Assembly (NCBI RefSeq): GCF_001039355.2
Contig: NW_019773630.1
Coordinates: forward strand, 8,517 to 71,656
Direction of reading: 5' to 3'
DNA length: 63,140 nucleotides
From: Lingula anatina
Lineage: Eukaryota; Brachiopoda; Lingulata; Lingulida; Lingulidae
Position 1 is the first letter of the stretch. Each line of letters begins with the position of its first letter. Below, piece by piece: positions 14,801 through 25,589 of the stretch. A program made the position numbers and the translations under genes. The notes under the pieces are model-generated. The model did no database searches, was not told the origin of the DNA, and was given only the letters and a program-made list of their open reading frames with translations.

Positions 14801-17800
14801 AAGTACTATTTCGAATTTTGTATGGGATAAAAAAGTGAAAAATATACTCATCATTACCAGTGACTGGTCGTCTAATAAATACGTTCGATATGATATTGGG
14901 TAGGCCTATATATAAAGCTCATTGCAAAAAAAAAATAAATAAATAAAAAAAAAAAAAAAAAATTTAAACTGCAGGATAATATATCAGACAATATACACGA
15001 AAAACGAACATAAACCTATAGTCTCTATTGGTATTTTCATTATCTTTCAGTACGGCTGAGATTGTTGGTACCTTATTTGACTGAATATGGAGACGTAAAT
15101 TCCCAGCAGTACCGAAGTCTCATGAATGCGGTAAGTACATTTTCGTTGTCTTTAGAACATTAGGCCTACCTAATATATACACAAAGGCATACAAAGTAGG
15201 ATGATATTAGTACCAAGCACAATTTGTAACAGTATCGTGTGAATAATCTTTTTTCTTGGTGATGAAAACGCATTACAAATACTTGTGTACAAACAATTTT
15301 ACATATTTTTACTGTTCGTACATGCCATTTTAGTTACATGATGTGTGTGCACAATTTAGAGACCGCGTTTTTACCTTACCGTTTTTAAGTGTAATTCAGG
15401 TGCCGAAATCAAAAGATGCTTAACACTTATTTTGTAAGGCTTGTTGTTTTGAAGCATCTATTTGCTTTGACGGTCATGCTTTTCGTGTTACATTGTTGCA
15501 CATAATAATGATAACTTGAAAAAAAATAACGCCAATCAACTATATAGATCTCTCTCTTTTATTTCAGATTTCCTCTCTTTACAGTGGACTGAGTGGTTTT
15601 TCGTCCGTCAAGATTATTGGGATAAGGTGATTACTAAATATTCAGATTTTGTTTTATTAAAAACCATTGAGATGGTAAAATAAATTAACGTGTTTTCTTT
15701 GTAACACTTAAATGAAGAAAAAAACCTGACACAGGGTATTATTTCTTACATTTAGTGGTTCTATCATTGTCGACCATCAAGTGGAAGTCCGTGGCAACAT
15801 AACTGACGACACCATAGCAGAGTTTGTTACGCAACGCTTGATAAGTACTAACTACAGGCTGAACAGTAGTGACACGGTGTTTCCTGTCATCGGCGTGCCA
15901 GAGTTTCTCGACGGAAACGTAACAGGTAACGCAGCATTAACAGTGCTTAATAGTAAATGACCTCTGCCCATGCGATTTTTCCATATGTGTGTGTGGTGGT
16001 GGTGGTGGTGGGGGGGTATTTATAAAGCATTTTATTGTTCCCTTCACACGCTCCATCATAAGTCTCTTACTTTTCCTTCAGTCAACTCTCAGGTGAGTGC
16101 CACAGGCGGTACAAATCACCAGCTTGCAACTATACTGTACACCTTTAACCCCCCTTTACGACTGTGATGTAAATGGTGTTTGTTTTGGAAGTTTTGGAAA
16201 AGATACATGTATTTTAGAGACGCTAGCGTGGTCACATTTTACCAGTAACAACTTTAATACGGCCCTGTCCCTGTGTGTTTAACTGCGTGTCCAAACCTAG
16301 CTTGACAGTCCGTGCATTCCACTGTGCGGCACCTAATATGCGAATTTCATAATATTTTTGTGAGTTGTTCGATTCAGACCATATAGTTGTTCTTCTAGAT
16401 CCTATATATAAGTGTGAAGTCACGCCATACAAGTGCCAAAACGGAGGGAGATGCGTGCAGGAAGGAAGAGGATACTGCAGGTAGGACACGTTAAACTGTT
16501 TTGTGGAAAACCGGATGATAAAATCTAAACTGACAAAATATATATATTTTGTATTTAATGGGAGCATCAGACTGGTGCGTTGGTTTCGGGAATTGTTTTA
16601 TGAAATTGGAGAGACTCAGAATGTCTGTTTGGCCTTTTTAAAAAATATAGGCCTATAATTGCATTTTTCAACTTTCTTCGTGTTCAGAATATCTTTACAG
16701 TACGTATCTATTCAAAAAAATTTTTCTTGGAGAATGCCACTGATTTTAAGCGTAATCCATACGTTTTCCGTTTATACGCAAAGTTGCAACTGTATCCAAA
16801 TTCTTTATTTTATGCATTGGTTAATTCAATTCTTTTTTTTTTTTTTTAATTAAAACTTATATCAACTTCATATACCTTTTGTATTTATAATGGCGGTTTA
16901 AAAAAGGGAAAAAACTATTAATTTTAATTTTTGAATAAAAACTAAAAAAATTACTTCAGCTGCCCAAGCGGTTGGCAGGGCGACCAGTGCGAGACGTCAT
17001 CTGAGCTCGGCGCAGCAATGATAGCGGTGATTGTCATGGCAACGGTCCTGGGAGCTCTTCTAATAGGCATCATCGTGGTGTTGTGTTGTCGAATATGTAG
17101 GCGGCGCCAAAGGAGGAGTAGGCGGATGCCTAAAGAAGAGTAAGTATAGTATAAAGAGTAAGACAGTATATCTTCAGGCCATGCAAAATGAGTAAAATTT
17201 AGTGAAGTATTCTCACATGCTGTTTACAGTAGACTAAACACACAGTGGTATAAATATACCCAGTAGACCAACATATAGTTCATGAAACTTTAAGTTAAAA
17301 TAACTACAGATTTTAGAGACGAAAGTCTGTATTTATAAAAGATATTATCGCTGTCTTGTAAATTTTCATATTACTTTAAATGATATATTTTAGTATTTCT
17401 CATTTGCCAATATTTCATCATTTAATTTCAGTATCACCAGACCTTCTTACGGCCCTGTCACCGGTTTCTTCCATCCTAAATACGGCCGTCCGTACTGGCG
17501 GTCAATGATGGACGGCCGGGCAGACACGTCAACCTCGGGAAGCACTTGGTCCAGTAGCGATACCGACGGGACGTCAACGTTACCCGTGCGTGAGGATAGG
17601 CTCCACAGGGGTTTTCTACCGGGTCTGTCGTACCACATGTGGGGGTCTCTGGTGGGCACAACCACCTCTGATGATAGACGTGAGTGACTTAAGCCTCTGC
17701 CAAACTTTTGAGTACATTAAGCCCTTGTGATTTCCTTGTGATTGACTTTTTCAGTTACGTAAAGTCAAAATTTCAAACGTTTGCTATTACTTAATAAAAT

Positions 17801-18238
17801 TCAAAACTTGGTTCTTTAACTGTGATTCCTAATTAATTATAAATTTCTTTTCAAAAATCTGTCCAGATATATAATTCCAATTTAAGGCCGAGGCATTATT
17901 TGAAAATACAATAGCAGTTGCATGCTAACAAGTCTCTCGTGTGTTTTTCCACAGACACCGAGGACACTGAAGATCAGTCCACCGAAAACGTTGCTTGGGA
18001 AGTGGTCGTAGGGGACACTTTAGACCCCAACAGAGAGTTTAAGATTAAGAGGCCAATTGTTGAAGCGACCGCACGCAATGCAAATGAGGTATAGTTTTGT
18101 GTTTGGCTGAGATGTCCGCCCTCTCTGAAATAGACGAACTTAAAAGTGATTAGATTTTGGTGATGACCCACTGATTAATTAACTGTTAGTTTATTATTTG
18201 TCTTGGCGGAGGTCTGCGCTCTCTGAGTTCTTTTATAG

Positions 18239-18280
<42 letters not shown>

Positions 18281-18442
18281 GCAGTAGTAGTATAAATGTT
18301 GATAATGATTAAATGATAATGATTTGCGGTCATATTGTTTTGTCGTCTTTCATTTAGAGTATGCAAGCTTATGAGCATTTTTTCAATTAAATTAATTTTT
18401 TTTGTCCTACAGCTTCGTCTTCAACCAGAAAGCTACACCTAA
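1..18442 (+). CDS. Membrane mucin, MUC4-like architecture (5'-partial, 32 exons seen)
   Basis: Large type I membrane glycoprotein whose start lies before the window. All 32 exons I placed are in compatible phase and sum to 6453 nt, i.e. 2150 residues plus a TAA stop at 18440-18442. Domain order in window residues: Ser/Thr repeats 1-321, NIDO about 322-559, AMOP 560-729, VWD and its C-terminal part 729-1005, Ig/cadherin-like 1006-1085, EGF modules 1085-1823, SEA-like 1824-1926, EGF 1927-1965, membrane helix about 1972-1996, basic then acidic cytoplasmic tail to 2150. NIDO-AMOP-VWD-EGF-TM is the order of vertebrate MUC4; the many EGFs and the SEA-like module are extra. Expected role: cell-surface barrier or adhesion on epithelia (family knowledge). 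Most EGF exons are symmetric 1-1, so they could be shuffled or skipped without loss of frame. Exon blocks are listed separately. Confidence 0.93.
1352..1568. mobile_element. Harbinger-like MITE, copy 1 (mucin intron 1)
   Basis: 217 bp bounded by TAA on both sides (1349-1351 and 1569-1571). The left end is ggatgcattcccatag and the right end is ctatgggaatggggtc, so the ends are inverted repeats. Inner arms (ctccctgggggttcacgct and agtgagacttcccacaggg) also pair imperfectly. A 3-bp TWA duplication is the signature of PIF/Harbinger transposons. Confidence 0.75.
1753..3067 (+). CDS. Mucin exons 2-4: NIDO domain
   Basis: Exons 1753-1901 (acceptor tatcttcag, donor TAC|GTGAGT), 2159-2506 and 2851-3067, phases 1/0, 0/0 and 0/1. 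The product reads [15 protein letters not shown], then [12 protein letters not shown], then [12 protein letters not shown] and [10 protein letters not shown]. These match the NIDO (nidogen extracellular) pattern of a V-x-x-NG-x-x-SF strand, an APFW-D-D segment and a closing G-x-x-GY-TGNG. Several Asn-X-Ser/Thr sites (NKS, NTS, NDT, NMT) suggest N-glycans. The sequence 965-1752 before it is intron and contains a Harbinger-like MITE. Confidence 0.9.
3302..4992 (+). CDS. Mucin exons 5-7: AMOP domain
   Basis: Exons 3302-3499 (1/1), 4133-4206 (1/0) and 4755-4992 (0/1). The first gives CRDWAAEQ and then [14 protein letters not shown], the hallmark C-x-x-W ... CPCT-x-x-QA of the AMOP (adhesion-associated in MUC4 and other proteins) domain. 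The next two give [20 protein letters not shown] and [13 protein letters not shown], the usual AMOP ending just before the VWD. The introns (3500-4132 and 4207-4754) hold only AT-rich sequence and short ATT and AT microsatellites. Confidence 0.9.
5266..6967 (+). CDS. Mucin exons 8-11: VWD domain with GDPH motif
   Basis: Exons 5266-5505, 5801-5929, 6147-6347 and 6710-6967, all joined in phase 1. The VWD opens with [12 protein letters not shown]; the GDPH is encoded at 5277-5288. It closes with [20 protein letters not shown]. The last exon gives [12 protein letters not shown] and [11 protein letters not shown], the standard region after VWD in MUC4-type proteins. In MUC4 and gel mucins the Asp-Pro bond of GDPH can break autocatalytically, so the chain may be cleaved here and held together non-covalently (family knowledge, not shown here). 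The intron before exon 9 ends in a TTTAT/TTTA microsatellite directly beside the acceptor. Confidence 0.92.
7177..7863 (+). CDS. Mucin exons 12-13: Ig/cadherin-like segment and first EGF
   Basis: Exons 7177-7393 (1/2) and 7700-7863 (2/1). The first reads ENRAPVISG ... [11 protein letters not shown] ... [13 protein letters not shown] and runs into [18 protein letters not shown] in the second. The NxAP start, DPDGD loop and VxDGxGG ending are typical of the cadherin-like/Ig-like folds found after VWD in this mucin type. The second exon then starts the EGF series ([12 protein letters not shown] ... CDCFTGYGG). Confidence 0.8.
8268..14672 (+). CDS. Mucin exons 14-24: EGF array, mostly calcium-binding
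   Basis: Exons 8268-8435, 8641-8781, 9569-9691, 10069-10191, 10503-10634, 10864-11121, 11784-11906, 12297-12425, 13092-13211, 13579-13713 and 14052-14672. Every one is a multiple of 3 and flanked by phase 1 introns. Calcium-binding modules start D-V/I-D/N-E-C; the exon at 10864 encodes a laminin-like Cys module plus a calcium-binding EGF, and the exon at 14052 encodes five EGFs without an intron. Modules at 8268, 10069 and 13092 lack the calcium signature. The donor of the 11784-11906 exon is GC (GAAG|GCAAGT), not GT; it is the only one that keeps phase. Long introns contain an ambiguous base at 9181, a GATA microsatellite (8830-8863) and a MITE (12430-12677). Confidence 0.9.
12430..12677. 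mobile_element. Harbinger-like MITE, copy 4, inserted in a splice donor
   Basis: About 248 bp between TAA at 12427-12429 and TAA at 12678-12680. The left end gaaaccatttccata matches gaccccatttccata of copy 2. The interior is a strong palindrome: one arm has tcgctaaattgcaattaact and gatgtctggcacgc, the other gcgtgccagacatc and caatttagcga. The left TAA is part of the GTAAG donor of the mucin exon ending at 12425. Confidence 0.7.
15051..15925 (+). CDS. Mucin exons 25-27: SEA-like module
   Basis: Exons 15051-15130 (1/0), 15568-15626 (0/2) and 15756-15925 (2/1), about 103 residues. The product starts [13 protein letters not shown], has [17 protein letters not shown], then [12 protein letters not shown] and a TNYRLN stretch. 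Length, position just before the last EGF and membrane helix, and the GSIIV strand fit a SEA domain; the usual self-cleavage motif is G|SVVV-like. The three-exon layout and modest similarity leave some doubt that it folds as a canonical SEA. Confidence 0.7.
16399..17139 (+). CDS. Mucin exons 28-29: last EGF and transmembrane helix
   Basis: Exons 16399-16480 (1/2) and 16960-17139 (2/2). They give [18 protein letters not shown] ... [13 protein letters not shown], a complete six-Cys EGF split across the intron. A hydrophobic run of about 25 residues follows (from [10 protein letters not shown] to IGIIVVLCC), then [13 protein letters not shown]. The basic stop-transfer sequence puts the C terminus inside the cell; the CCRIC cluster at the inner face is a plausible S-acylation site (inference). 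Confidence 0.93.
17432..18442 (+). CDS. Mucin exons 30-32: cytoplasmic tail and stop
   Basis: Exons 17432-17679 (2/1), 17955-18088 (1/0) and 18413-18442 (stop TAA 18440-18442). The tail is about 150 residues. It is aromatic and basic at first ([16 protein letters not shown]), Ser/Thr-rich in the middle ([17 protein letters not shown]), acidic next ([11 protein letters not shown]), and ends [11 protein letters not shown] recognise no catalytic or adaptor domain. The intron 18089-18412 contains part of a dispersed repeat (cttggcggaggtctgcgctc at about 18204) and an ATT microsatellite (18240-18280). Confidence 0.85.
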
Positions 18443-19262
18443 AGAAAAAGACAAAGCCACCAAGGGAGAACGCCAGTGGACACGGATGGTTTAGGAAGAG
18501 CTCGTTTTAATTTAGAATATCGTCCTGAGAATTGTATCAAACCCGAATTTTACCTCTGTCTACCATCGCCAAGCTATGACTTGTGCTGGGTAGCCAATAC
18601 AAACCAAAGGGTACAAACTCGGCGTGCAAAACAAGTGCTTGCATGCTTACATTTTCTTCCAGTGGGCTGTAGACATAATACAAATGTATATACTGATACA
18701 CCTTGTCCAGGATTTTTGATTATTGGAATAAAATAGGACTCATCGATCTCGGGGGCTTCATTCTCTGGTGTATTTAAGCGCACACTACTTGCACCATAGT
18801 TTATGAATATTTTAGTCACACTTAACTTTTGTACACCATTTTCATCAGATCCATCCGAAATAAGATATAATTATATATTCATTATTTATTTATAGATTTA
18901 TTATCTTAAGTGTAGATCAAAGAGAGCACTGTAATCAAGCTATCAAAGCAAACATAAAGTTATGCATATAGAACATTGAGTGGTGCCATGTAATATTATT
19001 GCAATGCGTTAAATCAATGAAAACTTCAGACCAAACTTGCTGTAACTTATGCAGCAGCATGTGCTGAACTATATATGTGTATGTGCAATGTGATATGATT
19101 GCGAAAAATAAGCAATTCGCTACTTTACTGTTTTAAATTGTACATCCATTCACTGTCTTTTCCTTACAAAGCAAAGCTGTGATACGGGTTATGTTTCTTT
19201 ACCCTTGTGCCATATAGCCTATGTAAGGATCAACAATGTTTATAAATATTTGTTGATTTTTG

Positions 19263-19298
<36 letters not shown>

Positions 19299-19370
19299 TT
19301 GGTTTATGTAGAATGTTATCAATTTTATGAATACGTACAAGAATAAAACGCATTTCTTATATTGTGCTGT
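18443..19370 (+). other. Mucin 3' UTR with two poly(A) signals
   Basis: AATAAA occurs at 18727-18732 and again at 19342-19347, consistent with a short and a long 3' UTR. An AT microsatellite lies at about 19264-19297. No reading frame here looks coding. Confidence 0.5.
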
Positions 19371-19499
19371 TTGGTTATATTTATATACAGGCAGGCCTAT
19401 ATATATTAAATAATTGAAGTAAAAATCCAAGACTTTGATTATATATAACGTAAATTAAAAACAAATGAACACAAGTCGTGAATAAAACATCTTTAATAT

Positions 19500-19805
19500 G
19501 TTCGTCTTAAAAAAGGAGTAATGTGGCATTCTCAATAGGCTGTAACATTAAAAGTCGTGCTGAAATATTCTGGATGCGTTGTAGTCTTTTAATCTTGTCA
19601 CCTGGACATCCGTACAGTAAAGAATTGCAGTAACCCAGCCTAGATGTGACTAATGAATGTGTAACAGAAGCAGCAGGTGATTGATTCAAATATTTCCCTA
19701 TTTTCAGTATTTTCAATATTCCGAATGTTGAATAAACAGTGCGTAGTACTGTTGGAGATCTGTCCGTCCATTGATAGTGTAGAATCAAAATACACTCCTA
19801 ATTTT
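19500..19805 (-). mobile_element. Truncated non-LTR retrotransposon, reverse transcriptase fragment
   Basis: A minus-strand frame of about 93 codons contains THSLVTSRLGYCNSLLYG followed by KIKRLQRIQNISARLL. The pattern H-x-L-V-x-SRLDYCNSLLYGLP-x(n)-LQ-x-x-QN-x-AARL is the C-terminal part of reverse transcriptases in CR1/L2/Jockey-type LINEs. Nothing upstream of about 19800 continues the frame, so the copy is 5'-truncated and dead. A run of about 25 G follows at 19812. Confidence 0.75.
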
Positions 19806-20782
19806 TACATGGGGGGGGGGGGGGGGGGGGGGGCAATTGAGACACTATAGCTCGAGGTTATGCCCAAAGTCCTCGTTGCGGAGTTCAGTTATGGCTAAAA
19901 AATCCGTTTTTCCGGCATGACGTTTGCAGCGTTCAAACGTCACAGGCGAATTTTTCCAATCCGTGAACACCGCACTACAACGTACATGAATACTAAGCCG
20001 CGAATTGCAAGTAACCACCACGGGCCTTTATACATTACTTAAAATTTAATTATTATTATTATTATTTTATTTATTTTATTTTATTATTATTATTTTTTTT
20101 TTTTTTGCTTATGAGTATCCTTTATGTAAACTTAAGCAAGACTGAACAATATAACCACATAACTCAGGATATTCAATTTGTTTTCATTACAAAAAAATTA
20201 TATACATGAAGTACAATACACATCTAGTCATTTCTGTGTACATGAATGAGTTACTGTATTTCCCAGAATAGAAGCATCCTAGTTACACCTGAAGACGTAC
20301 ATAATCAAAGAAACATTCGGGTCAGTTCACACTAGGTACACTGTGGCACGTCTTTCAATACCTGATATTGTTTTCATACAGTTCCTAAATTTACATTTTA
20401 CTAGCAATGTACATGCCTCTGTGCTTTTTAACATAAAGTTTTATCCAAATAACATCCAGATGCCAAAATGAACAGTATCCACTCCGAATAATGTGCCTCG
20501 TCAAAGTGTATTCAATGCTGATATCAAAAAGAAAGAAAATAAAATGTAACCCATCGCTGGTTTTTCCACAGAACAGAAATCACCTGCTGGGCTTTGTTAC
20601 AACAATGACAAACGTGTGACAACCCATGCTTATATTCTTTCTTTGGTGCCATAAATATTCTCTCTCCAAAGGAATTTAAAAAAAAAACTGTCAAATATGC
20701 TCCCATTAGAGATCACAGATATGCTGTCCATGTAACAGGAATTGGTGGATAAAAAAGTCATCAGTTTGTAAAAGAGTACTAA
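19806..20782. other. Poly-G tract and probable DRC4 3' UTR
   Basis: After the poly-G tract (about 19812-19832) there is a low-complexity ATT/TTTA block at 20046-20110. On the minus strand this block supplies AATAAA, the first convincing poly(A) signal after the DRC4 stop at 20783, so 20110-20782 may be its 3' UTR. No other gene is seen. Confidence 0.35.
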
Positions 20783-21638
20783 TTATGTAGGAGCAGAGAC
20801 CAGTCCAGCAGGGCCCTGTCCTAGAGTCTGCCCTCCCACTGTGCTCTCCAGGGGCTTGAAGCCCAGCTCCTCTGTTGGTATGCCAAACTGGTTTAACTTG
20901 GACTCGTATGTTCTTAACAGGTCGTTATGGGCCTGGAAAATAGAATTTAGTTTAAATGTAAACTATTTAAAACCTTAAATCTCATTTTCACGTATGGGAA
21001 TGTGGATGACGGTTGGTTGAGAAAGTGACACTGCAGCTTAAATTTGTATATTAGTTCAATATAAAACTAATTTTTGTGTCAAGTCTTGCGCATGACTTAT
21101 GCTGCTTAAGTATATTCAATTCAATTTATTTCTGTACTGGTACATAGATTGTCATGACCTTGTACAATATGATATACAAATGATGATACAATACAGTCAA
21201 GTCCCCTCCCTCCAACCAAAAAAAAAAAAAAAAGGCAAAGAACAAAAATATTGCACTCTCTCAGACTTTTATTCTTTAACATCCTCTAATGAATTAAATG
21301 TAAGTACATTTTGGTGTCTACTAAATGAAGATCATGAATTGGAAAGCTCACCTTGCACACTCTGGCCAGTTCATACTGCAGATCTTTGATAGCGCTGTTC
21401 TTGGAGTCCAACACATCCTAGAAAAAAATAATAATAACAATAAACATTTTGTTTAGACGGATACCATGACTTTTGTGCTTTAACAATAACTACATTACAT
21501 AATATTAAACATGCCAAATTTAAAACTGTTTTCAAAAACACAGTGAATAATCCAGAGCAGATCTGCTGTGGTGCTTTTTAACAGGCACTGGTGACATCTA
21601 TAGGCTTTGACGCACATCTAATTGGCACACACACACAA

Positions 21639-21682
<44 letters not shown>

Positions 21683-24600
21683 CAATTATTATAATGATAA
21701 TGAAACAAGAATAAAAAACTGGTGTTATATGAAACTGTTCATAATAGTTTATAAATAGGTATTTGTTAGACAGAAAGGCAAAGAGGAAGATAGTATTCTC
21801 CTCACTTTCAACTTCCTAGTGACCACATCCAGTTACTTAATACTAAGATAATGACAAAAATTAAATCTAATGCTGGATCTTATGTTAAAACAGAGATGAC
21901 AACATTTCAACGTTATCACAAGGTCTTTTTCTGGTGACCTGATGTTGAGTTGTCATCATATGACACAGGTAACAACTCAACATCAGTTCACAGGTGACAC
22001 CTATACAGGACTCAGGAAGTTAGACCCCATTTCCATAGATTTTAGATCGATCTATCCCTGCGGGGAGTCTCACTAGATTACTGTCAGCTTAGCCGGCTTA
22101 AGTGTCTGTCCCGACTACTGAAAGCTGTAAGGGGGTAATTAACAATGGTGCGCGCTCGGCTGACTGCAATTAACGTTGAACCCCCAGGGAGTTGGTCGAT
22201 CTAAATCTTAATCCCTGGATCGATCTAAATCTCAGGGAATACACTCTTAGTCTCCTCTCCTCACCTCCAACTTCCTAGTGACCACTGTGAGGGCTGTGGG
22301 ATCCAGGTTTGAGGCCGACAGCACCTCGTTCAGCTGTGCCTCCTTCTTCTCCAGGGTGTCAGCCAGTGCGCCAAGCTTCTTCTCCAGCAGGAGATTCTTA
22401 AAGTTGCTCTTCTGCTGGACCTCGTGGATTGCCTTCACAAACTTCCTGTACAACTCATCTCTTTCACCTTGCAGCTGTGGATAAAGAATTTAAAGCAAGT
22501 CAAAATAACATGCATTACCTAATCTGTTGAAATTTAAGGTACTTTCCTTCATTGTTTATCTGAGAATTTTTTATTAATGTTTTTTTTAAATCTATTCTTA
22601 AAAAAAGATATCCTAACACTTCCTATTTCTATTTTCCTTTAAATTTTATTTTCATTCTCATTTTCAAAGTGTAAATTATCTACTTATGTTTACATTTTCA
22701 GTGATCACAAAGTAAAGAAAGGGAAGTGTTTTTCTTTCTTAACATAAATATCCTTCATCTGATCACAATTTAAAATGCCAATTTGAATACCAATCTTCTA
22801 CCCGAGGGTTATACCCCATCCATTACTTACCTTTCCAAACCTCTGCTCTAGCACTTCATGCTCCCACTGCAGAGACTTGTATTCTTCCTCCATAACCTTC
22901 AGCCTGGCCTTGGCATTCTGAAATAACATATGTGCATGATGATGATGATGATGATGATACACTGTATCATTATAACAATATGTCTCTATGTTTTATATTA
23001 GGAGCATCATTCAAAATTACTGCACTAAAATATAATTAAAAATAGCATTAACTAAGTTGAACTAATTATTCAGTTGTCTTGGCAACTGACTCAGCTTGTA
23101 ATGTCAAGTTTGAAAGGCTTTCATTTTAGTCAACATGTGTCATTGTGTGACTGAATTTAAATGATTACATGAACATTCCTCTGCAGACTAGTAAGATAAC
23201 AAACAGCTATCTCAGGAATGGAACTTACGTTTTAGAAAAAAAAGGGATTGGACTAATTATACAGCTGGTATACGACATGCACTGTCCTTAATCAACAAGC
23301 TGAAGATGAAAAGTTTTACCGGTAGGTCATGGCTGGCAGGGTTCAGAAAATGGGTATTGTTTTTTTTTTTCATCTTCTGAGTCTTTCAGCTGCCAGTCAG
23401 AATTTTACCCAAAGCCAGTTTTCAAATGGTTGATGTAAATCTTATAATGTAAGGAATACAGGCGACTAAGTGCTGTAGTTGACTACCAGCCAAAATGGTA
23501 AAAACTGCCAGGCCTGACCTGTGACCGAAGACCAGCTATATACTAGTACTTACTGCCAGTGACTGCTTATCCTTGTCATAGTTAGCCAGCTGTTTCCTCA
23601 GTTCCTCCACCTCCTCTCGGGCCTTCTGCAGAGGTTCTGTCAGCCTCTTGTTCTCTGCCATTACTTCTGCCATCTGCTTCTCCATCCTCTCTTCCTTCTT
23701 CTTCATCTCCTCTACTTGTTCCTAAAACATGGCAGCAGGGCATAAATGAGATTTAGACCTGGTGGTGAACCACTATCAATAATAACTGTGCAAAAACGAA
23801 AATCATGAACTGAACCTTTTGAATTTTTTTTTATTTGTTTGTTTGCTATGGCTAGATTTGTTTAAATTGGGATTTGAATCAGACATTCATCTGCAAAATT
23901 TACCATCAATCATGTGGTAATTTTAGGTAGCGTAATGGCACTTATGCCTGTAATGAAATGTATGGTGCACCTTTAATCACATCACAGAATGTCTAGAATC
24001 AGTCCTCATCCATGATATGAAAATGGTAGCATTCACAGGAGCAATTATAGTTTCATTTTTAAACACCTTACTGGTCATGAGAACAAAACTGAAATTATCT
24101 TTCAAAGTCTTATCCCAATGCACCATTATTTGGTTTTACACAAAATGTCTTTATCCTTAGTAACCAACAATTTTTTCAATATCATATCCCATTCATCGCT
24201 GTAATAAGCTATAATCTCCTGAAAAATTAATAATATAGAGAAATGTGTAAAATTAATATAGATATGATCCATACCTTGAGTGTGTTAATCAGTGCCAAAT
24301 TGTTCAGTGTGATATCATTGTAATAATTCTTGATATCACTAAAAGCTTTTTCATGGTTCTTCATCAGTGTGTTTATCTGTCCATTTTTGCGTTCTTCAAT
24401 TTCGTGAATTTCTGTTTTTCTCCTCAGGTCCAGCTCATCCCTCAAAGTCTTCATTTTCTTTTCGTATTTGGCTTCGATTTCCCTAGCTTGTCTCTCGAAG
24501 TCTTGTCTCAGGTTTGTTACAGACTCATCATGGTCCTTCAAAGTACAAAGAATACACATGCAAATTTATACAATATTAGATATGTGACAAAAAACCGATA

Positions 24601-25542
24601 TTAAACTAGCTGCTTACAGTTAATCCAAGTCTAATAACTTTAAACACTCAAAAAGTTTGCATGATTCTATAAAGTTTTCATATAGTAACAAGTTTAACAA
24701 TGCACTCAAAACCTCATCACAATGTCAACAACGTAACCATGCACATGCACTTCATGAAATGAAATTTAAGGGTACAAGCCTTACATCTCATGGAAATAAA
24801 TGAAAAAAATTGAAAAAAAATTCAAACTGATTCAGATTAACATCATACCTTCTTCAAATTCTTAATGATATCCTCATGTGACAGCTCCTGTTCTTTCAGC
24901 TCCACCTTCAACCCTCTCTTGTCTTTACGGAGGTCCTTCTCACTGGCCCTGTTGTCATCTTGAGCAAGGCGTAGCTGGACAGCACTCTCAGCCTTCAGTT
25001 CAGATATGTTGTTCTGATGCTCATACAGCAAGTGTTTGACTTTCTGTTTGTAAACCTGTAGAGTCAAGTCAATATGGACAATGAAGACACTAGAATCCAC
25101 AGCATTTACTAGTAAGTTGACTATGGAAAGAGCTGATTTTGTGTTGCAAATTACTTAATATGAAGTCCAATCTTAAAACATCTTTCAACTTCATACAGTT
25201 TCAAACACAATAAATAAATAAATAAATAAAATAAATAAATAATGACAGAACATATAAAATATTTAATTTTGTACTGATAAGGATAAAGCATTCACTTCAA
25301 TTGATGAAACTGTTTCATTCTGATTCATTCTAAAATAAAATATGTATATCTTAGACAAACCATATCATAATATTAGCGAAACCAAAATGTTTTTAAAAAT
25401 TGTCAATACATAAAGAAATACTAAAGCAGTTGCATCAAAGATATTCAGTGTCTGGCTAAATATCAATTTGCTAAAATAAGCCATGGGCACAAACAGTAAT
25501 TACTGTTCAAAACCAATAATTTATAAAGATGCTAAAATGAAA

Positions 25543-25589
<47 letters not shown>

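Noticed and set aside
16082-16092. Including the 11-nt segment as a constitutive mucin exon
   Set aside because: It would destroy the reading frame of the final EGF and membrane helix, which are clearly intact without it; kept only as a possible alternative exon.
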